Source of the DNA: Microbacterium sp. Nx66
Lineage (GTDB): Bacteria > Actinomycetota > Actinomycetes > Actinomycetales > Microbacteriaceae
Assembly (NCBI RefSeq): GCF_904066215.1
Contig: NZ_LR880474.1
Span: forward strand, 1,116,001-1,180,000
Length of the DNA stretch: 64,000 bases
Direction: 5' to 3'
A program made the translations under genes and the position numbers. This document shows, piece by piece, positions 18,061-26,289 of the stretch. Each line of letters opens with the position of its first letter. Position 1 is the first letter of the stretch. Under the pieces are notes generated by a model. The model did no database searches, was not told the origin of the DNA, and saw nothing but the letters and a program-made list of their open reading frames with translations.

Positions 18061-19143
18061 GTGACTTCGACTGCCGTTCATCTTCCCGCTCCTCGCATCC
18101 CACGAGTGCGCGCCGCGGCCGGGCGGCTTCAGGATAACCCGGTGCCCGGACACAAGCGCGTCCTGCTCGCCGCCCCCCGCGGATACTGTGCAGGGGTGGA
18201 CCGCGCGGTGGTCGCTGTGGAGAAGGCGCTCGAGCGCTACGGCGCCCCCGTGTACGTCCGCAAGCAGATCGTGCACAACATCCACGTCGTGACGGAGCTG
18301 GAGGCCAAGGGCGCGATCTTCGTCGAAGAGGTCGACGAGGTGCCCGAGGGGGCGCACGTCGTCTTCAGCGCGCACGGCGTCTCCCCGGCCGTCGTCAATG
18401 CCGCATCGGATCGCGGCCTGCACGCGATCGACGCGACCTGCCCGCTCGTCACCAAGGTCCACCGCGAGGCCGTGCGCTTCGCCCGGGACGACTTCGAGAT
18501 CCTGCTCATCGGCCACGACGGCCACGAGGAGGTCGAGGGAACCGCGGGGGAGGCCCCGGACCACGTCACCGTCGTGAACTCGCCGGAAGAGGCCGACACC
18601 GTGCAGGTGAAGGACCCGTCGAAGGTCGTGTGGCTGTCGCAGACGACGCTCTCGGTCGACGAGACGATGGAGACGGTGAACAGGCTCCGCACGCGCTTCC
18701 CCGAGCTGCACAACCCGCCGTCCGACGACATCTGCTACGCCACGCAGAACCGGCAGGTCGCCATCAAGAAGGTCGCCCAGGGCGCCGATCTCGTGATCGT
18801 GGTCGGATCGGCCAACTCGTCCAACAGCGTCCGGCTCGTCGAGGTCGCCCTCGAGTACGGCGCCAAGGCCGCCTACCGCGTGGACTACGCCGAGGAGATC
18901 CGCCAGGAGTGGCTCGACGGGGTGGAGACCGTGGGCGTCACCAGCGGTGCGTCGGTGCCCGAGGTTCTCGTGCGCGAGGTGCTCGACGCGATCGGCGATG
19001 CCGGGTACCGCGACGTGGAAGAGGTCAAGACGGCGGAGGAGGACCTCATGTTCTCGCTGCCGAAGGAGCTCCGTCAGGATGCCGCGGGTCAGCGCGACGC
19101 GCGCGCCCTCGGCGGCCGCGCCTCCGCTGGAGGGGGTGCGTAG
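18061..19143 (+). CDS. ispH: 4-hydroxy-3-methylbut-2-enyl diphosphate reductase
   Basis: A 360-residue IspH (LytB), the last enzyme of the MEP isoprenoid pathway, yielding IPP and DMAPP with a [4Fe-4S] cluster. The three cluster cysteines are C43 ([11 protein letters not shown]), C127 ([10 protein letters not shown]) and C225 ([11 protein letters not shown]). The catalytic E in GHEEVEGT and the SANSSNS loop are present. About 30 residues before the first motif and a glycine-rich C-terminal tail are extra relative to E. coli. GTG start fits a leaderless promoter. An IclR-type gene follows after two bases. Confidence 0.96.
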   Translation: MTSTAVHLPAPRIPRVRAAAGRLQDNPVPGHKRVLLAAPRGYCAGVDRAVVAVEKALERYGAPVYVRKQIVHNIHVVTELEAKGAIFVEEVDEVPEGAHVVFSAHGVSPAVVNAASDRGLHAIDATCPLVTKVHREAVRFARDDFEILLIGHDGHEEVEGTAGEAPDHVTVVNSPEEADTVQVKDPSKVVWLSQTTLSVDETMETVNRLRTRFPELHNPPSDDICYATQNRQVAIKKVAQGADLVIVVGSANSSNSVRLVEVALEYGAKAAYRVDYAEEIRQEWLDGVETVGVTSGASVPEVLVREVLDAIGDAGYRDVEEVKTAEEDLMFSLPKELRQDAAGQRDARALGGRASAGGGA

Positions 19144-19145
19144 CG

Positions 19146-19937
19146 GTGAACGCCGCGGAGGCGGAGCCGACCCTCATCGGGTCCGTGCAACGCGCGCTCC
19201 GCCTCGTCGACATCGTCGCGAACTCCCCACGGCCTCTTCCGGCCAAGATGCTCTCGTCGATCACGGGACTCACGCCGGGAACGACCTACAACCTCGTGCG
19301 CACGCTGGTGCATGAGGGGTATCTGAGCGCAGAGCCGGACGGACTCGTGCTGGGAGGCCGATTTCCGTCGTTCCAGCAGCAGATCGACTCGCGCGGGGTG
19401 TTCCTGGCGCGGGTGCGCGCCGCGCTGCGCGCAGTGACGGAGGACGTCGGCGCCACGGCCTACCTCTCCCGATACGCGGACGGGGAGATGCACCTCGTCG
19501 ACATCGTGGACTCCGTGCGGAATCCGCGCATCGAGCTCTGGGTGGGACTGCACGCCAGTGCCCACGCCACCGCGCTCGGCAAACAGATCCTCGCGGCGCT
19601 CTCCGAGGAGGATCGCCTGGACTACCTCTCCCGGCACCGGCTCGAAGAGCTCACGCCGCGGACGATCAGCGATCGGCGGACCCTCCTCACCCAGCTCGAG
19701 CAGACGCCCGGGTGGGCGGTCGACCGGGAGGAGTACGCGATCGGCGCGACGTGCGTCGCGGTGCCCGTCATCGCGCCCGGCGTCACGGCGTCGCTGGCGG
19801 TCTCCCTGCCCGCCGACCGGGCCGTCGTCAACCGCCGACTGGTGTCGAACCTGCAACGCACGGCGCGGCGGCTCTCGCTGCAGCTGGGGGCGGATGCCCT
19901 CGACACCGACGGGCCGGACGCGGAGTTCACCATCTGA
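19146..19937 (+). CDS. IclR family transcriptional regulator
   Basis: A 263-residue IclR-type regulator. The N-terminal winged helix (about 10-65: GSVQRALRLVDIVANSPRPLPAKML, TYNLVRTLVHEGYL) is followed by a GAF-like effector domain (about 80-255) with LHASAHATALGKQILAAL and AIGATCVAVPVI, the usual IclR signature region. The effector and target are unknown. It starts (GTG) two bases after the ispH stop, so it is probably co-transcribed with ispH, although nothing shows that it regulates isoprenoid synthesis. Confidence 0.88.
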   Translation: MNAAEAEPTLIGSVQRALRLVDIVANSPRPLPAKMLSSITGLTPGTTYNLVRTLVHEGYLSAEPDGLVLGGRFPSFQQQIDSRGVFLARVRAALRAVTEDVGATAYLSRYADGEMHLVDIVDSVRNPRIELWVGLHASAHATALGKQILAALSEEDRLDYLSRHRLEELTPRTISDRRTLLTQLEQTPGWAVDREEYAIGATCVAVPVIAPGVTASLAVSLPADRAVVNRRLVSNLQRTARRLSLQLGADALDTDGPDAEFTI

Positions 19938-19971
19938 ATTCCGGGGCCTGGTGCGGGCATCGCGGGTTCCC

Positions 19972-19977
19972 TATGAT
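19972..19977 (+). promoter_or_regulatory. Putative -10 element (TATGAT) for the small RNA
   Basis: TATGAT, close to the consensus -10, lies 35 bp after the IclR stop and would start transcription near 19984, just ahead of the hairpin series. Confidence 0.45.
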
Positions 19978-19983
19978 CGAAGA

Positions 19984-20112
19984 CGTAGTGGCTGACAACG
20001 CCCTACTGATCGCCTACGGCGTCCCCAGCGCCGGCGACCAACGGGATGAGGAGCGTCCCCAGCGCTCCACGTCCGCGGCCCCGAGAAGTCCCCACTTCTC
20101 CGGGGCCGCTAT
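19984..20112 (+). ncRNA. Candidate structured small RNA with three UCCCC-loop hairpins
   Basis: Three successive hairpins present nearly the same loop. CGGCG/CGCCG (20017-20021 with 20029-20033) encloses TCCCCAG. GGAGCG/CGCTCC (20050-20055 with 20063-20068) encloses TCCCCAG. A 14-bp stem with one bulged base (20075-20088 with 20095-20109) encloses TCCCCA and could double as terminator. A TATGAT -10 box lies upstream. A 48-codon frame starting with GTG at 19988 crosses the region, but it has no recognisable protein character. C-rich loops recall the actinobacterial 6C RNA, although here there are four Cs, not six. The RNA may base-pair with G-rich ribosome binding sites; that is inference. Confidence 0.5.
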
Positions 20113-20157
20113 CGGTTGGGGCCCGATTCCCTGAACGGCCCGCTGAGCCCCTGCCGA

Positions 20158-20163
20158 TACCAT
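20158..20163 (+). promoter_or_regulatory. Leaderless promoter -10 (TACCAT) of the DUF6264 gene
   Basis: TACCAT ends six bases before the ATG at 20170. An independent promoter here would separate this gene from the small RNA upstream. Confidence 0.4.
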
Positions 20164-20169
20164 GGCGGG

Positions 20170-20703
20170 ATGACCGACCAGCGCCCCCGTTACGGGGAAC
20201 TCGCCACGCCAGAGGAGCAGCGGAGGGCCGCGGGTCTTCCACCCCTGGCGGAGGTGGTCGCACCGACGGCGCCGTCCCCGGCGCCGGCACCGTCGGCCGC
20301 ACCGCAGACGTCCGCTCCGGCGCGCCCCCACCCTGTGGACAGGTTCGCGACGATCGCACTCCTCGCCTACGGCCTCGTCAACGTCGTGGTGACCGGTCTG
20401 TCCTACCTCGACATCGTTCCCGTCATGAACCAGACCATGGGCATGCTGGGCATCGAGGGCGAGTTCACGAATTACGCCGCGGGCCGCATGTGGGGGACCA
20501 TCGCCGCCGTGGTGCTCGCTGTCGGCTGGTGCGTCACCGCGGCGCTGTCCATCCGTCGCCTGCGCCGTGGCCGCGTCACATGGTGGCTCCCGGTCGTCGG
20601 GGCGGTGGTCACGGTGGGCATCGCCGCCTTCTGTCTCGTCGTACCGATGATGGGCGATCCGGCCTTCATCGCCTACCTCGACCAGGCGACCGGGACCCGC
20701 TGA
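20170..20703 (+). CDS. DUF6264 family membrane protein
   Basis: A 177-residue Microbacteriaceae protein. The N-terminus RPRYGELATPEEQRRAAGLPP is typical of the DUF6264 family, followed by a Pro/Ala-rich linker (about 38-58). Three or four transmembrane helices follow (about 62-82, 105-130, 145-165). Function is unknown. The ATG at 20170 fits the leaderless promoter spacing; the 18-codon upstream extension has no similarity. It ends at a strong bidirectional terminator shared with fbaA. Confidence 0.75.
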   Translation: MTDQRPRYGELATPEEQRRAAGLPPLAEVVAPTAPSPAPAPSAAPQTSAPARPHPVDRFATIALLAYGLVNVVVTGLSYLDIVPVMNQTMGMLGIEGEFTNYAAGRMWGTIAAVVLAVGWCVTAALSIRRLRRGRVTWWLPVVGAVVTVGIAAFCLVVPMMGDPAFIAYLDQATGTR

Positions 20704-20716
20704 CCCCGCGCGCAGA

Positions 20717-20754
20717 CACGAAAGGGGCCCGGCATGATGCCGGGCCCCTTCGTG
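20717..20754. terminator. Bidirectional terminator between DUF6264 and fbaA
   Basis: A near-perfect inverted repeat (AAGGGGCCCGGCAT with its complement, extended by CACG/CGTG) lies between the convergent genes. The A-tract on one side and T residues on the other suit both directions. Confidence 0.75.
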
Positions 20755-20767
20755 TGCGTGCGGACGG

Positions 20768-21796
20768 TCAGCTCTTCGACTGGCCGTACGAGCCGAGCTG
20801 ACGGGTCGACTCGACCACGCGGGCGGCCATGGCCGTCTCGGCGATCTTGCCCCAGGCGCGCGGGTCGTACTGCTTCTTGTTGCCGACCTCGCCGTCGACC
20901 TTCAGCACGCCGTCGTAGTTCTTGAACATGTAGTCGGCGATGGCACGGGTGTAGGCGTACTGCGTGTCGGTGTCGATGTTCATCTTGATGACACCGTTGG
21001 CGACCGCGAGCGCGATCTCCTCGTCGGTCGAACCGGAGCCGCCGTGGAAGACGAGGTCGAGGGGCTTGGCGCCGGTGTTGTACTTCGCGGCGACCTCGGC
21101 CTGGATCTCGCCGAGCAGCTCGGGACGCAGCTTCACGCCGCCCGGCTTGTACACGCCGTGCACGTTTCCGAAGGTGAGGGCGGCGATGTACCGGCCCTGC
21201 TCGCCGAGGCCCAGTGCCTGCACGGCCTGGTCCACGTCGGCGAAGGTCGTGTAGAGGGCCTCGTTCGAGCCCTCGTGCTGCACGCCGTCCTCCTCGCCGC
21301 CGACGACGCCGATCTCGACCTCGAGGATAGCGTTGATGGCCTTCATGCGGGGGAGCAGCTCCTTGGCGATCTCGATGTTCTCGGCGAGCGGGACCGCCGA
21401 GCCGTCCCACATGTGGGACTGGAAGATCGGGTTGCGGCCGGCCTTGACCTCTTCCTCCGAGGCGGCGATGAGCGGCTCGACGAAGCCCGCGAGGGCGTCC
21501 TTCGGGCAGTGGTCGGTGTGCAGGGCGACGGTGACCGGGTAGTTCTTGGCGACCTCGGTGGCGTAGCGGGCGAAGGCGAGGGCGCCGGTCGCGCGCGCCT
21601 TGACCGTGTGGCCGGCGAAGTAGTCGGCGCCACCGGTGGTGACCTGGATGATGCCGTCGGAGCCGGCCTCGGTCAGGCCCTGGAGGACGGCGTTGATCGT
21701 CTGCGAGCTCGAGACGTTGAACGCGGGGTACGCGAAGCCGCCTGCCTTCGCGCGGTCGAGCATGTCGGCGTACTGATCCGGGGTGGCGACGGGCAT
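20768..21796 (-). CDS. fbaA: Class II fructose-bisphosphate aldolase
   Basis: A 342-residue zinc-dependent class II aldolase, cleaving fructose 1,6-bisphosphate to DHAP and glyceraldehyde 3-phosphate. Zinc and catalytic residues appear in LHTDHCPKD (catalytic Asp and metal His), LEVEIGVVGGEEDGV, LTFGNVHGVYKPG (His) and FHGGSGS (His and phosphate loop). MNIDTDTQYAYTRA, a signature of the class IIA Fba, is near the C-terminus. The ATG at 21796 has a CAGGAG ribosome binding site. The gluconeogenic partner glpX diverges from it across about 190 bp. Confidence 0.96.
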   Translation of the reverse strand: MPVATPDQYADMLDRAKAGGFAYPAFNVSSSQTINAVLQGLTEAGSDGIIQVTTGGADYFAGHTVKARATGALAFARYATEVAKNYPVTVALHTDHCPKDALAGFVEPLIAASEEEVKAGRNPIFQSHMWDGSAVPLAENIEIAKELLPRMKAINAILEVEIGVVGGEEDGVQHEGSNEALYTTFADVDQAVQALGLGEQGRYIAALTFGNVHGVYKPGGVKLRPELLGEIQAEVAAKYNTGAKPLDLVFHGGSGSTDEEIALAVANGVIKMNIDTDTQYAYTRAIADYMFKNYDGVLKVDGEVGNKKQYDPRAWGKIAETAMAARVVESTRQLGSYGQSKS

Positions 21797-21970
21797 GAGA
21801 ACTCCTGCGGTAGGTGAAGCCGGGACAGCTGCCACTCTATCGGGGCGGGTGTGCGGCGTCGGCAGGGCGAGGCACGCCGTGGCGGTGGGTCTCCTTCGTC
21901 GGTGTTAAGAACCGCGATTTCTTCATAGTCTGCGAGCGGAAAACGAGCCGATCGGTGCCCTCCTCGTGGC

Positions 21971-21976
21971 TAGGCT
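21971..21976 (+). promoter_or_regulatory. Leaderless promoter -10 (TAGGCT) of glpX
   Basis: TAGGCT ends seven bases before the ATG at 21984, so the glpX message probably starts at or near its start codon. Confidence 0.45.
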
Positions 21977-21983
21977 GGGAATC

Positions 21984-22970
21984 ATGGTGAGTCTGACTGC
22001 CGACCTGAGTCCGCTGCGTCCTGACCGCAACCTCGCGATGGAGTTGGTGCGCGCGACCGAGGCGGCGGCGATCCGAGCCGTGCCGTTCATCGGCCGCGGG
22101 GCGAAGGAGGCCGCTGACGGTGCGGCCGTCGACGCCATGCGGGCCTTCCTCGGGACGGTCGACTTCCAGGGCCGCGTGGTGATCGGCGAGGGCGAGAAGG
22201 ACAACGCCCCGATGCTCTTCAACGGCGAGGTCGTCGGGACCGGTCGCGGGCCCCTCTGCGACATCGCGGTGGACCCCATCGACGGCACGTCGCTGACCGC
22301 CGCCGGGCGGCAGAACGCCCTCTCGGTGATCGCCGTGTCCGACCGCGACACGATGCTCGACGCCTCCAGCGTCTTCTACATGGACAAGCTCGTCACGGGG
22401 CCCGCCGGTGTGGGCGTGGTGGACATCCGTCTGCCCATCGGCGAGAACATCCGCAAGCTCGCCGGTGCGCTGGACAAGCCGGTGGACGAGATCGTGGTGT
22501 CGGTGCTCAACCGCCCCCGGCACGAGCAGCTCATCCAGGAGATCCGCGACGCCGGAGCCGGAACCCGCCTCATGAGCGACGGCGATGTCGCCGGCGGCAT
22601 CAACGCCGCCCGGCACGACGCCCGCACGGACATGTGCGTGGGGGTCGGCGGCAGCCCCGAGGGCATCGTCACCGCGTGTGCGATCAAGGCCCTTGGCGGT
22701 CATATCCAGGGTCGGCTCTGGCCGCGGGACGACGACGAGCGCCAGCGCGGCATCGACGCGGGGCTCGACATGGACAAGGTCTACGAAGCCGACGACCTGG
22801 TGCAGGGGAACAACACGATCTTCGTCGCGACGGGTGTCACGGACGGCCAGCTCGTGGCCGGTGTGCGGCGCGAGCGCGGCTACGTCTACACCGAGAGCGT
22901 GGTCCTGCGAGGAGCCTCCGGAACTCTGCGCCGCATCGCGTCGGAGCACCTCGTCTCGAAGTGGCTGTGA
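21984..22970 (+). CDS. glpX: Class II fructose-1,6-bisphosphatase
   Basis: A 328-residue GlpX phosphatase, the gluconeogenic FBPase of actinobacteria. Metal and substrate residues lie in VIGEGEKDNAPML (Glu-Asp pair), the DPIDGTS motif (about residue 97) and GVGGSPEGIVTACAIKALGG. DGDVAGGINAAR is also conserved. The ATG at 21984 is chosen over a GTG 18 bases upstream because of the -10 spacing and the usual start LTADLSPLRPDRNLAMELVRATEAAA. In M. tuberculosis glpX lies beside fum in the same block; here it is next to fbaA, so both directions of this step are neighbours. Confidence 0.95.
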   Translation: MVSLTADLSPLRPDRNLAMELVRATEAAAIRAVPFIGRGAKEAADGAAVDAMRAFLGTVDFQGRVVIGEGEKDNAPMLFNGEVVGTGRGPLCDIAVDPIDGTSLTAAGRQNALSVIAVSDRDTMLDASSVFYMDKLVTGPAGVGVVDIRLPIGENIRKLAGALDKPVDEIVVSVLNRPRHEQLIQEIRDAGAGTRLMSDGDVAGGINAARHDARTDMCVGVGGSPEGIVTACAIKALGGHIQGRLWPRDDDERQRGIDAGLDMDKVYEADDLVQGNNTIFVATGVTDGQLVAGVRRERGYVYTESVVLRGASGTLRRIASEHLVSKWL

Positions 22971-23141
22971 GGCCTCTCCCGCGGTGATGATCGTGGGCCG
23001 GATTCCCGCCATCGTTACCGACCCGGTATCGCCTCCTCCACGGGTCGGCCCCGGTTCGGCGAGCCGTCGTGTCACAATTGTCACTGGGTTTGTCGCCGTC
23101 GACGGAGCCGCCAGGCACCGCAGGCACAGGAGGGCGAACGC

Positions 23142-23429
23142 ATGACAACGCAGCACACGAGCGGCTCGAAGAGCGCCGCGCCGACCAAGATCATCACGAC
23201 GAACACCGGACGCATCCTCCGGGTGAGCGCCGATGCCGAAGCGGCGGCCGTGGCCCCGCCGGCACCCGTCGCGCAGCCGGCCGTCGATCCGGCTCGCCGC
23301 GCCGACGTGCTGTTCCGCGTCCGCCGCGCCGAGGGGCACGAGGTCAGTGCCTGGTGGATGATCGGCGCCTTCCTCGCTACGAGCGGCCTCGTCATCCTGC
23401 TGCTCAGCGGCGTTCCCGGCGTCGCCTGA
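23142..23429 (+). CDS. Small C-terminally anchored membrane protein
   Basis: A 95-residue protein with a polar, Ala/Pro-rich N-terminal half and a single hydrophobic helix near the C-terminus (about residues 70-92: WWMIGAFLATSGLVILLLSGVPGVA). The ATG has a good CAGGAGGG ribosome binding site nine bases upstream. No known domain is recognised. It is convergent with rmuC and 170 bp downstream of glpX, with no visible functional link. Confidence 0.6.
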   Translation: MTTQHTSGSKSAAPTKIITTNTGRILRVSADAEAAAVAPPAPVAQPAVDPARRADVLFRVRRAEGHEVSAWWMIGAFLATSGLVILLLSGVPGVA

Positions 23430-23461
23430 CGCCCTCGCGGCCGGTCGATCCGTCGCCGCTG

Positions 23462-24730
23462 TCAGTCCTCCCGGTCGGGAAGCGCGGCGGCGTGATCCAG
23501 ACGCGCGCGAACCTCGCCGACATCAGCCTGCATCGCGTCGGCGGCGTCTTCGGCCTCGGTCGGGACCAGGAGCTCCGGCGCGGTGAAGCGCCGTCCGTCC
23601 GCGGTGATCGCCGGGACCGGTGCCAAGGCCTCCGCATCGACGCCGGGGAACTGGCGGGCGGTGACGAGAATCCGGGACTCCAGAGATCCGGCGAAGCGGT
23701 TGTAGCTGTCGACCGTACGTTCGATCGCCCGCCGCAGGTCGTCGGCATGACCCGCGAGCGTGCCGAGGCGCTCGTACAGCTGCGTGCCGAGCGCCAGCAG
23801 GCTCCGGGCCTCGGTGGACACCTCCTGCTGCGTCCACGTGTACGCGACCGTCTTGAGGACCGCCCAGAGGTTCACGGGGGAGGCGAGCGCCACGCGGCGG
23901 CTGAAGGCGTAGTCGAGCAGCGTCGGGTCCTCGTCGATGGCGGCGGCCAGCAGCGACTCGCTCGGCAGGAAGCAGATGACGAACTCCGGGCTCGCGTCGA
24001 GGCCTGACCAGTAGGCCTTCTTGGCGAGGGCGTCGACGTGCGCGCGGACCGCACGGACGTGTTTCTGCATGTGGGCACGACGCTGCGGTTCGTGGGCGTC
24101 GCCTGCGGGCAGCGCCGACGCCTCGAGATAGGCGTCGAGCGGCACCTTCGCGTCCACGGCGATCGACGTGCCGCCCGGCAGGCGGACCACCATGTCGGGG
24201 CGCCCCTGGCCGCGGTCGGAGGTGATCGCCGCCTGCAGATCGAAGTCGACGTGCCTGGTCAGCCCCGCGGCCTCGACGACGCGTCGCAGCTGGGTCTCGC
24301 CCCAGACGCCGCGCGTGGACGTGGAGCGCAGCGCGCCGGCGAGCGACTCGGTCGTCGCGCGGAGCGCTTCATCGGACTCCTGGGCACGTCGGAGCTGCTC
24401 GGCGAGCGTGCCGAACTGCGCCTGCCGTTCGCTCTCGATCGCAGCGACCTTGGACTGCATCTGCTGGAGGCTCTCGCGCACCGGCGCCAGGGCCTGCAGC
24501 ACGGCGTTCTGCTGCTGGACACGCTGCGCTTCCGCCCGCTGCTCGGAGCGGGCGTGTTCGACCGCGTCCCGGTAGAGGTCGTACTGGCGGTCGCGGTCGT
24601 CTCGCGCCGCCGCGAGCTCAGCCTGCGTGCGCGCGATGTCGGCGGCGCTCCGTCCGGCTCGGAGGAACCAGCCGAGAGCGACGCCCGCGGCGAGGGCCGC
24701 GAGCAGGAGAACGATCGACAGGGCATCCAT
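23462..24730 (-). CDS. rmuC: DNA recombination protein RmuC
   Basis: A 422-residue RmuC family protein, thought to limit DNA inversion at repeats and related to PD-(D/E)XK nucleases. An N-terminal transmembrane helix (about 4-22) is followed by a coiled coil (about 30-125). The RmuC core (about 135-360) begins STRGVWGETQLRRVVEAAGL and includes RPDMVVRLPGG, IAVDAKVPLDAYLEA and PEFVICFLPSES, which carry the conserved Asp and DxK residues. Biochemical activity has not been fixed for the family. Confidence 0.92.
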   Translation of the reverse strand: MDALSIVLLLAALAAGVALGWFLRAGRSAADIARTQAELAAARDDRDRQYDLYRDAVEHARSEQRAEAQRVQQQNAVLQALAPVRESLQQMQSKVAAIESERQAQFGTLAEQLRRAQESDEALRATTESLAGALRSTSTRGVWGETQLRRVVEAAGLTRHVDFDLQAAITSDRGQGRPDMVVRLPGGTSIAVDAKVPLDAYLEASALPAGDAHEPQRRAHMQKHVRAVRAHVDALAKKAYWSGLDASPEFVICFLPSESLLAAAIDEDPTLLDYAFSRRVALASPVNLWAVLKTVAYTWTQQEVSTEARSLLALGTQLYERLGTLAGHADDLRRAIERTVDSYNRFAGSLESRILVTARQFPGVDAEALAPVPAITADGRRFTAPELLVPTEAEDAADAMQADVGEVRARLDHAAALPDRED

Positions 24731-24781
24731 GGCTCCATGATGCCGAGGGCCTCCGACATCGCCGGGAGGCGGCGAGGCGCG

Positions 24782-25375
24782 TCAGGCGACGGCGCGCTCC
24801 AGCGCCGGCACGGCGGGCTCGGTGACGCGGAGGCCGAGGGCGTCGGCGAGCCCGAACACGTCGAAGGCGCCGGCGCGGGCGGCCGCGTCGACGATGATCT
24901 GTGCGCAGGCGAGCGCATCCGCGAGCGCGTCGTGATGCGAGAACTCCGCATACCCTGCCGCCGCGGCGGCGAGCGGAAGGCGGTACGAGTCGAGCTGATA
25001 GGTCTTCCGCGCCACCTGGAGGCTGCACAGCGAACGGTACGGCGGGCAGATCTGGCCCGTGACCTCCGTCGCCCGACGCAGCACGTTGAGATCGAAGCCG
25101 GCGTTGTGAGCCACGAGCACGTCCGCTCCGGCGAAGGCGCAGAGCCGTTCGAACTGGTCGACCCACGTGTCCGCCGAGAGCACGTGCTCGGGGCGGATGC
25201 CGTGGATGCGGACGTTCCACTCCTGGAACTCGTCATGGCCGGGCGGAGGCTGGATCAGCCAGTTCGCGGTGGCGACGACCTTCCCGTCCCGCACCCGCAC
25301 GAGTCCCACGGAACACGCGGAGGCCGGGCTGGAGTTCGCGGTCTCGAAGTCGATCGCAGTGAAGTCCAGTGGCAC
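24782..25375 (-). CDS. DnaQ-like DEDDh 3'-5' exonuclease
   Basis: A 197-residue exonuclease of the DnaQ superfamily. Exo I is FTAIDFETA (Asp, Glu), Exo II is VLVAHNAGFDLNVLRR (Asp), and Exo III is HHDALADALACA (His and Asp), so all four catalytic residues are present. The middle stretch CSLQVARKTYQLDSYRLPLAAAAAG is typical of stand-alone PolC/epsilon-like exonucleases. It may act in repair or RNA processing rather than replication. A GTG start and a short spacing to rmuC suggest a shared minus-strand transcript with rmuC. Confidence 0.9.
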   Translation of the reverse strand: MPLDFTAIDFETANSSPASACSVGLVRVRDGKVVATANWLIQPPPGHDEFQEWNVRIHGIRPEHVLSADTWVDQFERLCAFAGADVLVAHNAGFDLNVLRRATEVTGQICPPYRSLCSLQVARKTYQLDSYRLPLAAAAAGYAEFSHHDALADALACAQIIVDAAARAGAFDVFGLADALGLRVTEPAVPALERAVA

Positions 25376-25422
25376 GTCCTCACTCTCTCCCGGGCCTCCG
25401 ACGTCGCTGTGCAGGCTCGCCG

Positions 25423-25428
25423 TATGCT
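25423..25428 (+). promoter_or_regulatory. Leaderless promoter -10 (TATGCT) of the methyltransferase gene
   Basis: TATGCT ends six bases before the ATG at 25435, in the divergent gap with the exonuclease gene. Confidence 0.5.
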
Positions 25429-25434
25429 GGCCAC

Positions 25435-26175
25435 ATGGCGGACGAACTGGCGAGGTCCTTCGGTGCGGCGGCCGGAAGCTACGAGGCCGGACGGCCCGAG
25501 TACCCGTTCGAGGCGGTCGCCTGGATGTTGGAGCCGATGGCGGACGGTGCGCGTCGGGTCGCCGACGTCGGCGCCGGGACCGGCAAGCTCACGCGGGCGC
25601 TCGTCGCGGCTGCGGACGCCGAGGTCGTGGCGATCGACGCGGACCCCGCGATGCTCGCCGCGCTTCGCGAGGCCGTACCAGGGGTCCCCACTTTCGTCGG
25701 GACCGCCGAGGAGCTCCCACTGCCGGACGCGAGCGTGGACGCCGTGGTGCTCGGTCAGGCATGGCACTGGGTCGAGCCCGTCGCCGCATCCGCGGAGATC
25801 GGTCGTGCGGTGCGGCCGGGCGGTGTACTGGGACTCGTCTGGAACCTCCGTGACGAGCGCGTGGACTGGGTGAAGCGGCTCACCGACATCATGCACGGCA
25901 GCAACGCCGAGATCATGCTCGCGGCCGGCGACCCCGTGGTGGCGGAGCCGTTCGGCTCCTTGGCCCAGGAACGCTGGGAGTGGTCGCGCCCCATGACGCG
26001 GGAGCTCCTGCACCGCATGGCCGCGTCGCGCAGCGCCGTGATCACCGCCGACGAGGCCGAGAAGGACCGGATCCGTCGCGAGATGGACGCGCTGTTCGAC
26101 GAGCTCGGCCTGCACGGGGACGACACGGTCGAGGTGCCGTACGTGACGAGGGCGTTCCGCGCGACCCGCGGCTGA
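25435..26175 (+). CDS. Class I SAM-dependent methyltransferase
   Basis: A 246-residue methyltransferase of the Methyltransf_11 type. The SAM-binding motif I is VADVGAGTGKLTRAL (about residues 41-55), motif II contains VVAIDADPAMLAAL and motif IV is DAVVLGQAWHWV. The N-terminal FGAAAGSYEAGRPEYP is typical of UbiE/yeast-Tmt1-like small-molecule methyltransferases. The substrate is unknown. The ATG fits a leaderless start. Confidence 0.85.
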   Translation: MADELARSFGAAAGSYEAGRPEYPFEAVAWMLEPMADGARRVADVGAGTGKLTRALVAAADAEVVAIDADPAMLAALREAVPGVPTFVGTAEELPLPDASVDAVVLGQAWHWVEPVAASAEIGRAVRPGGVLGLVWNLRDERVDWVKRLTDIMHGSNAEIMLAAGDPVVAEPFGSLAQERWEWSRPMTRELLHRMAASRSAVITADEAEKDRIRREMDALFDELGLHGDDTVEVPYVTRAFRATRG

Positions 26176-26275
26176 ACAGGCGCCCGCGCCGTATCAGGCA
26201 CCTTTCGCGCACTCCCGCCTGATCCCGCGTGGGTGCCTGCGCTCGCGAGGGTGAGGCGGGGGAGGGCGGCGCAGG

Positions 26276-26281
26276 TAGACT
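26276..26281 (+). promoter_or_regulatory. Promoter -10 (TAGACT) of ychF
   Basis: TAGACT ends eight bases before the GTG at 26290, consistent with a leaderless or nearly leaderless message. Confidence 0.45.
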
Positions 26282-26289
26282 CGTTCCCC

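Noticed and set aside
19988..20134. 48-codon small protein gene beginning with GTG
   Set aside because: No protein-like features; the three hairpins with the same loop explain the sequence better as RNA. Not fully excluded.
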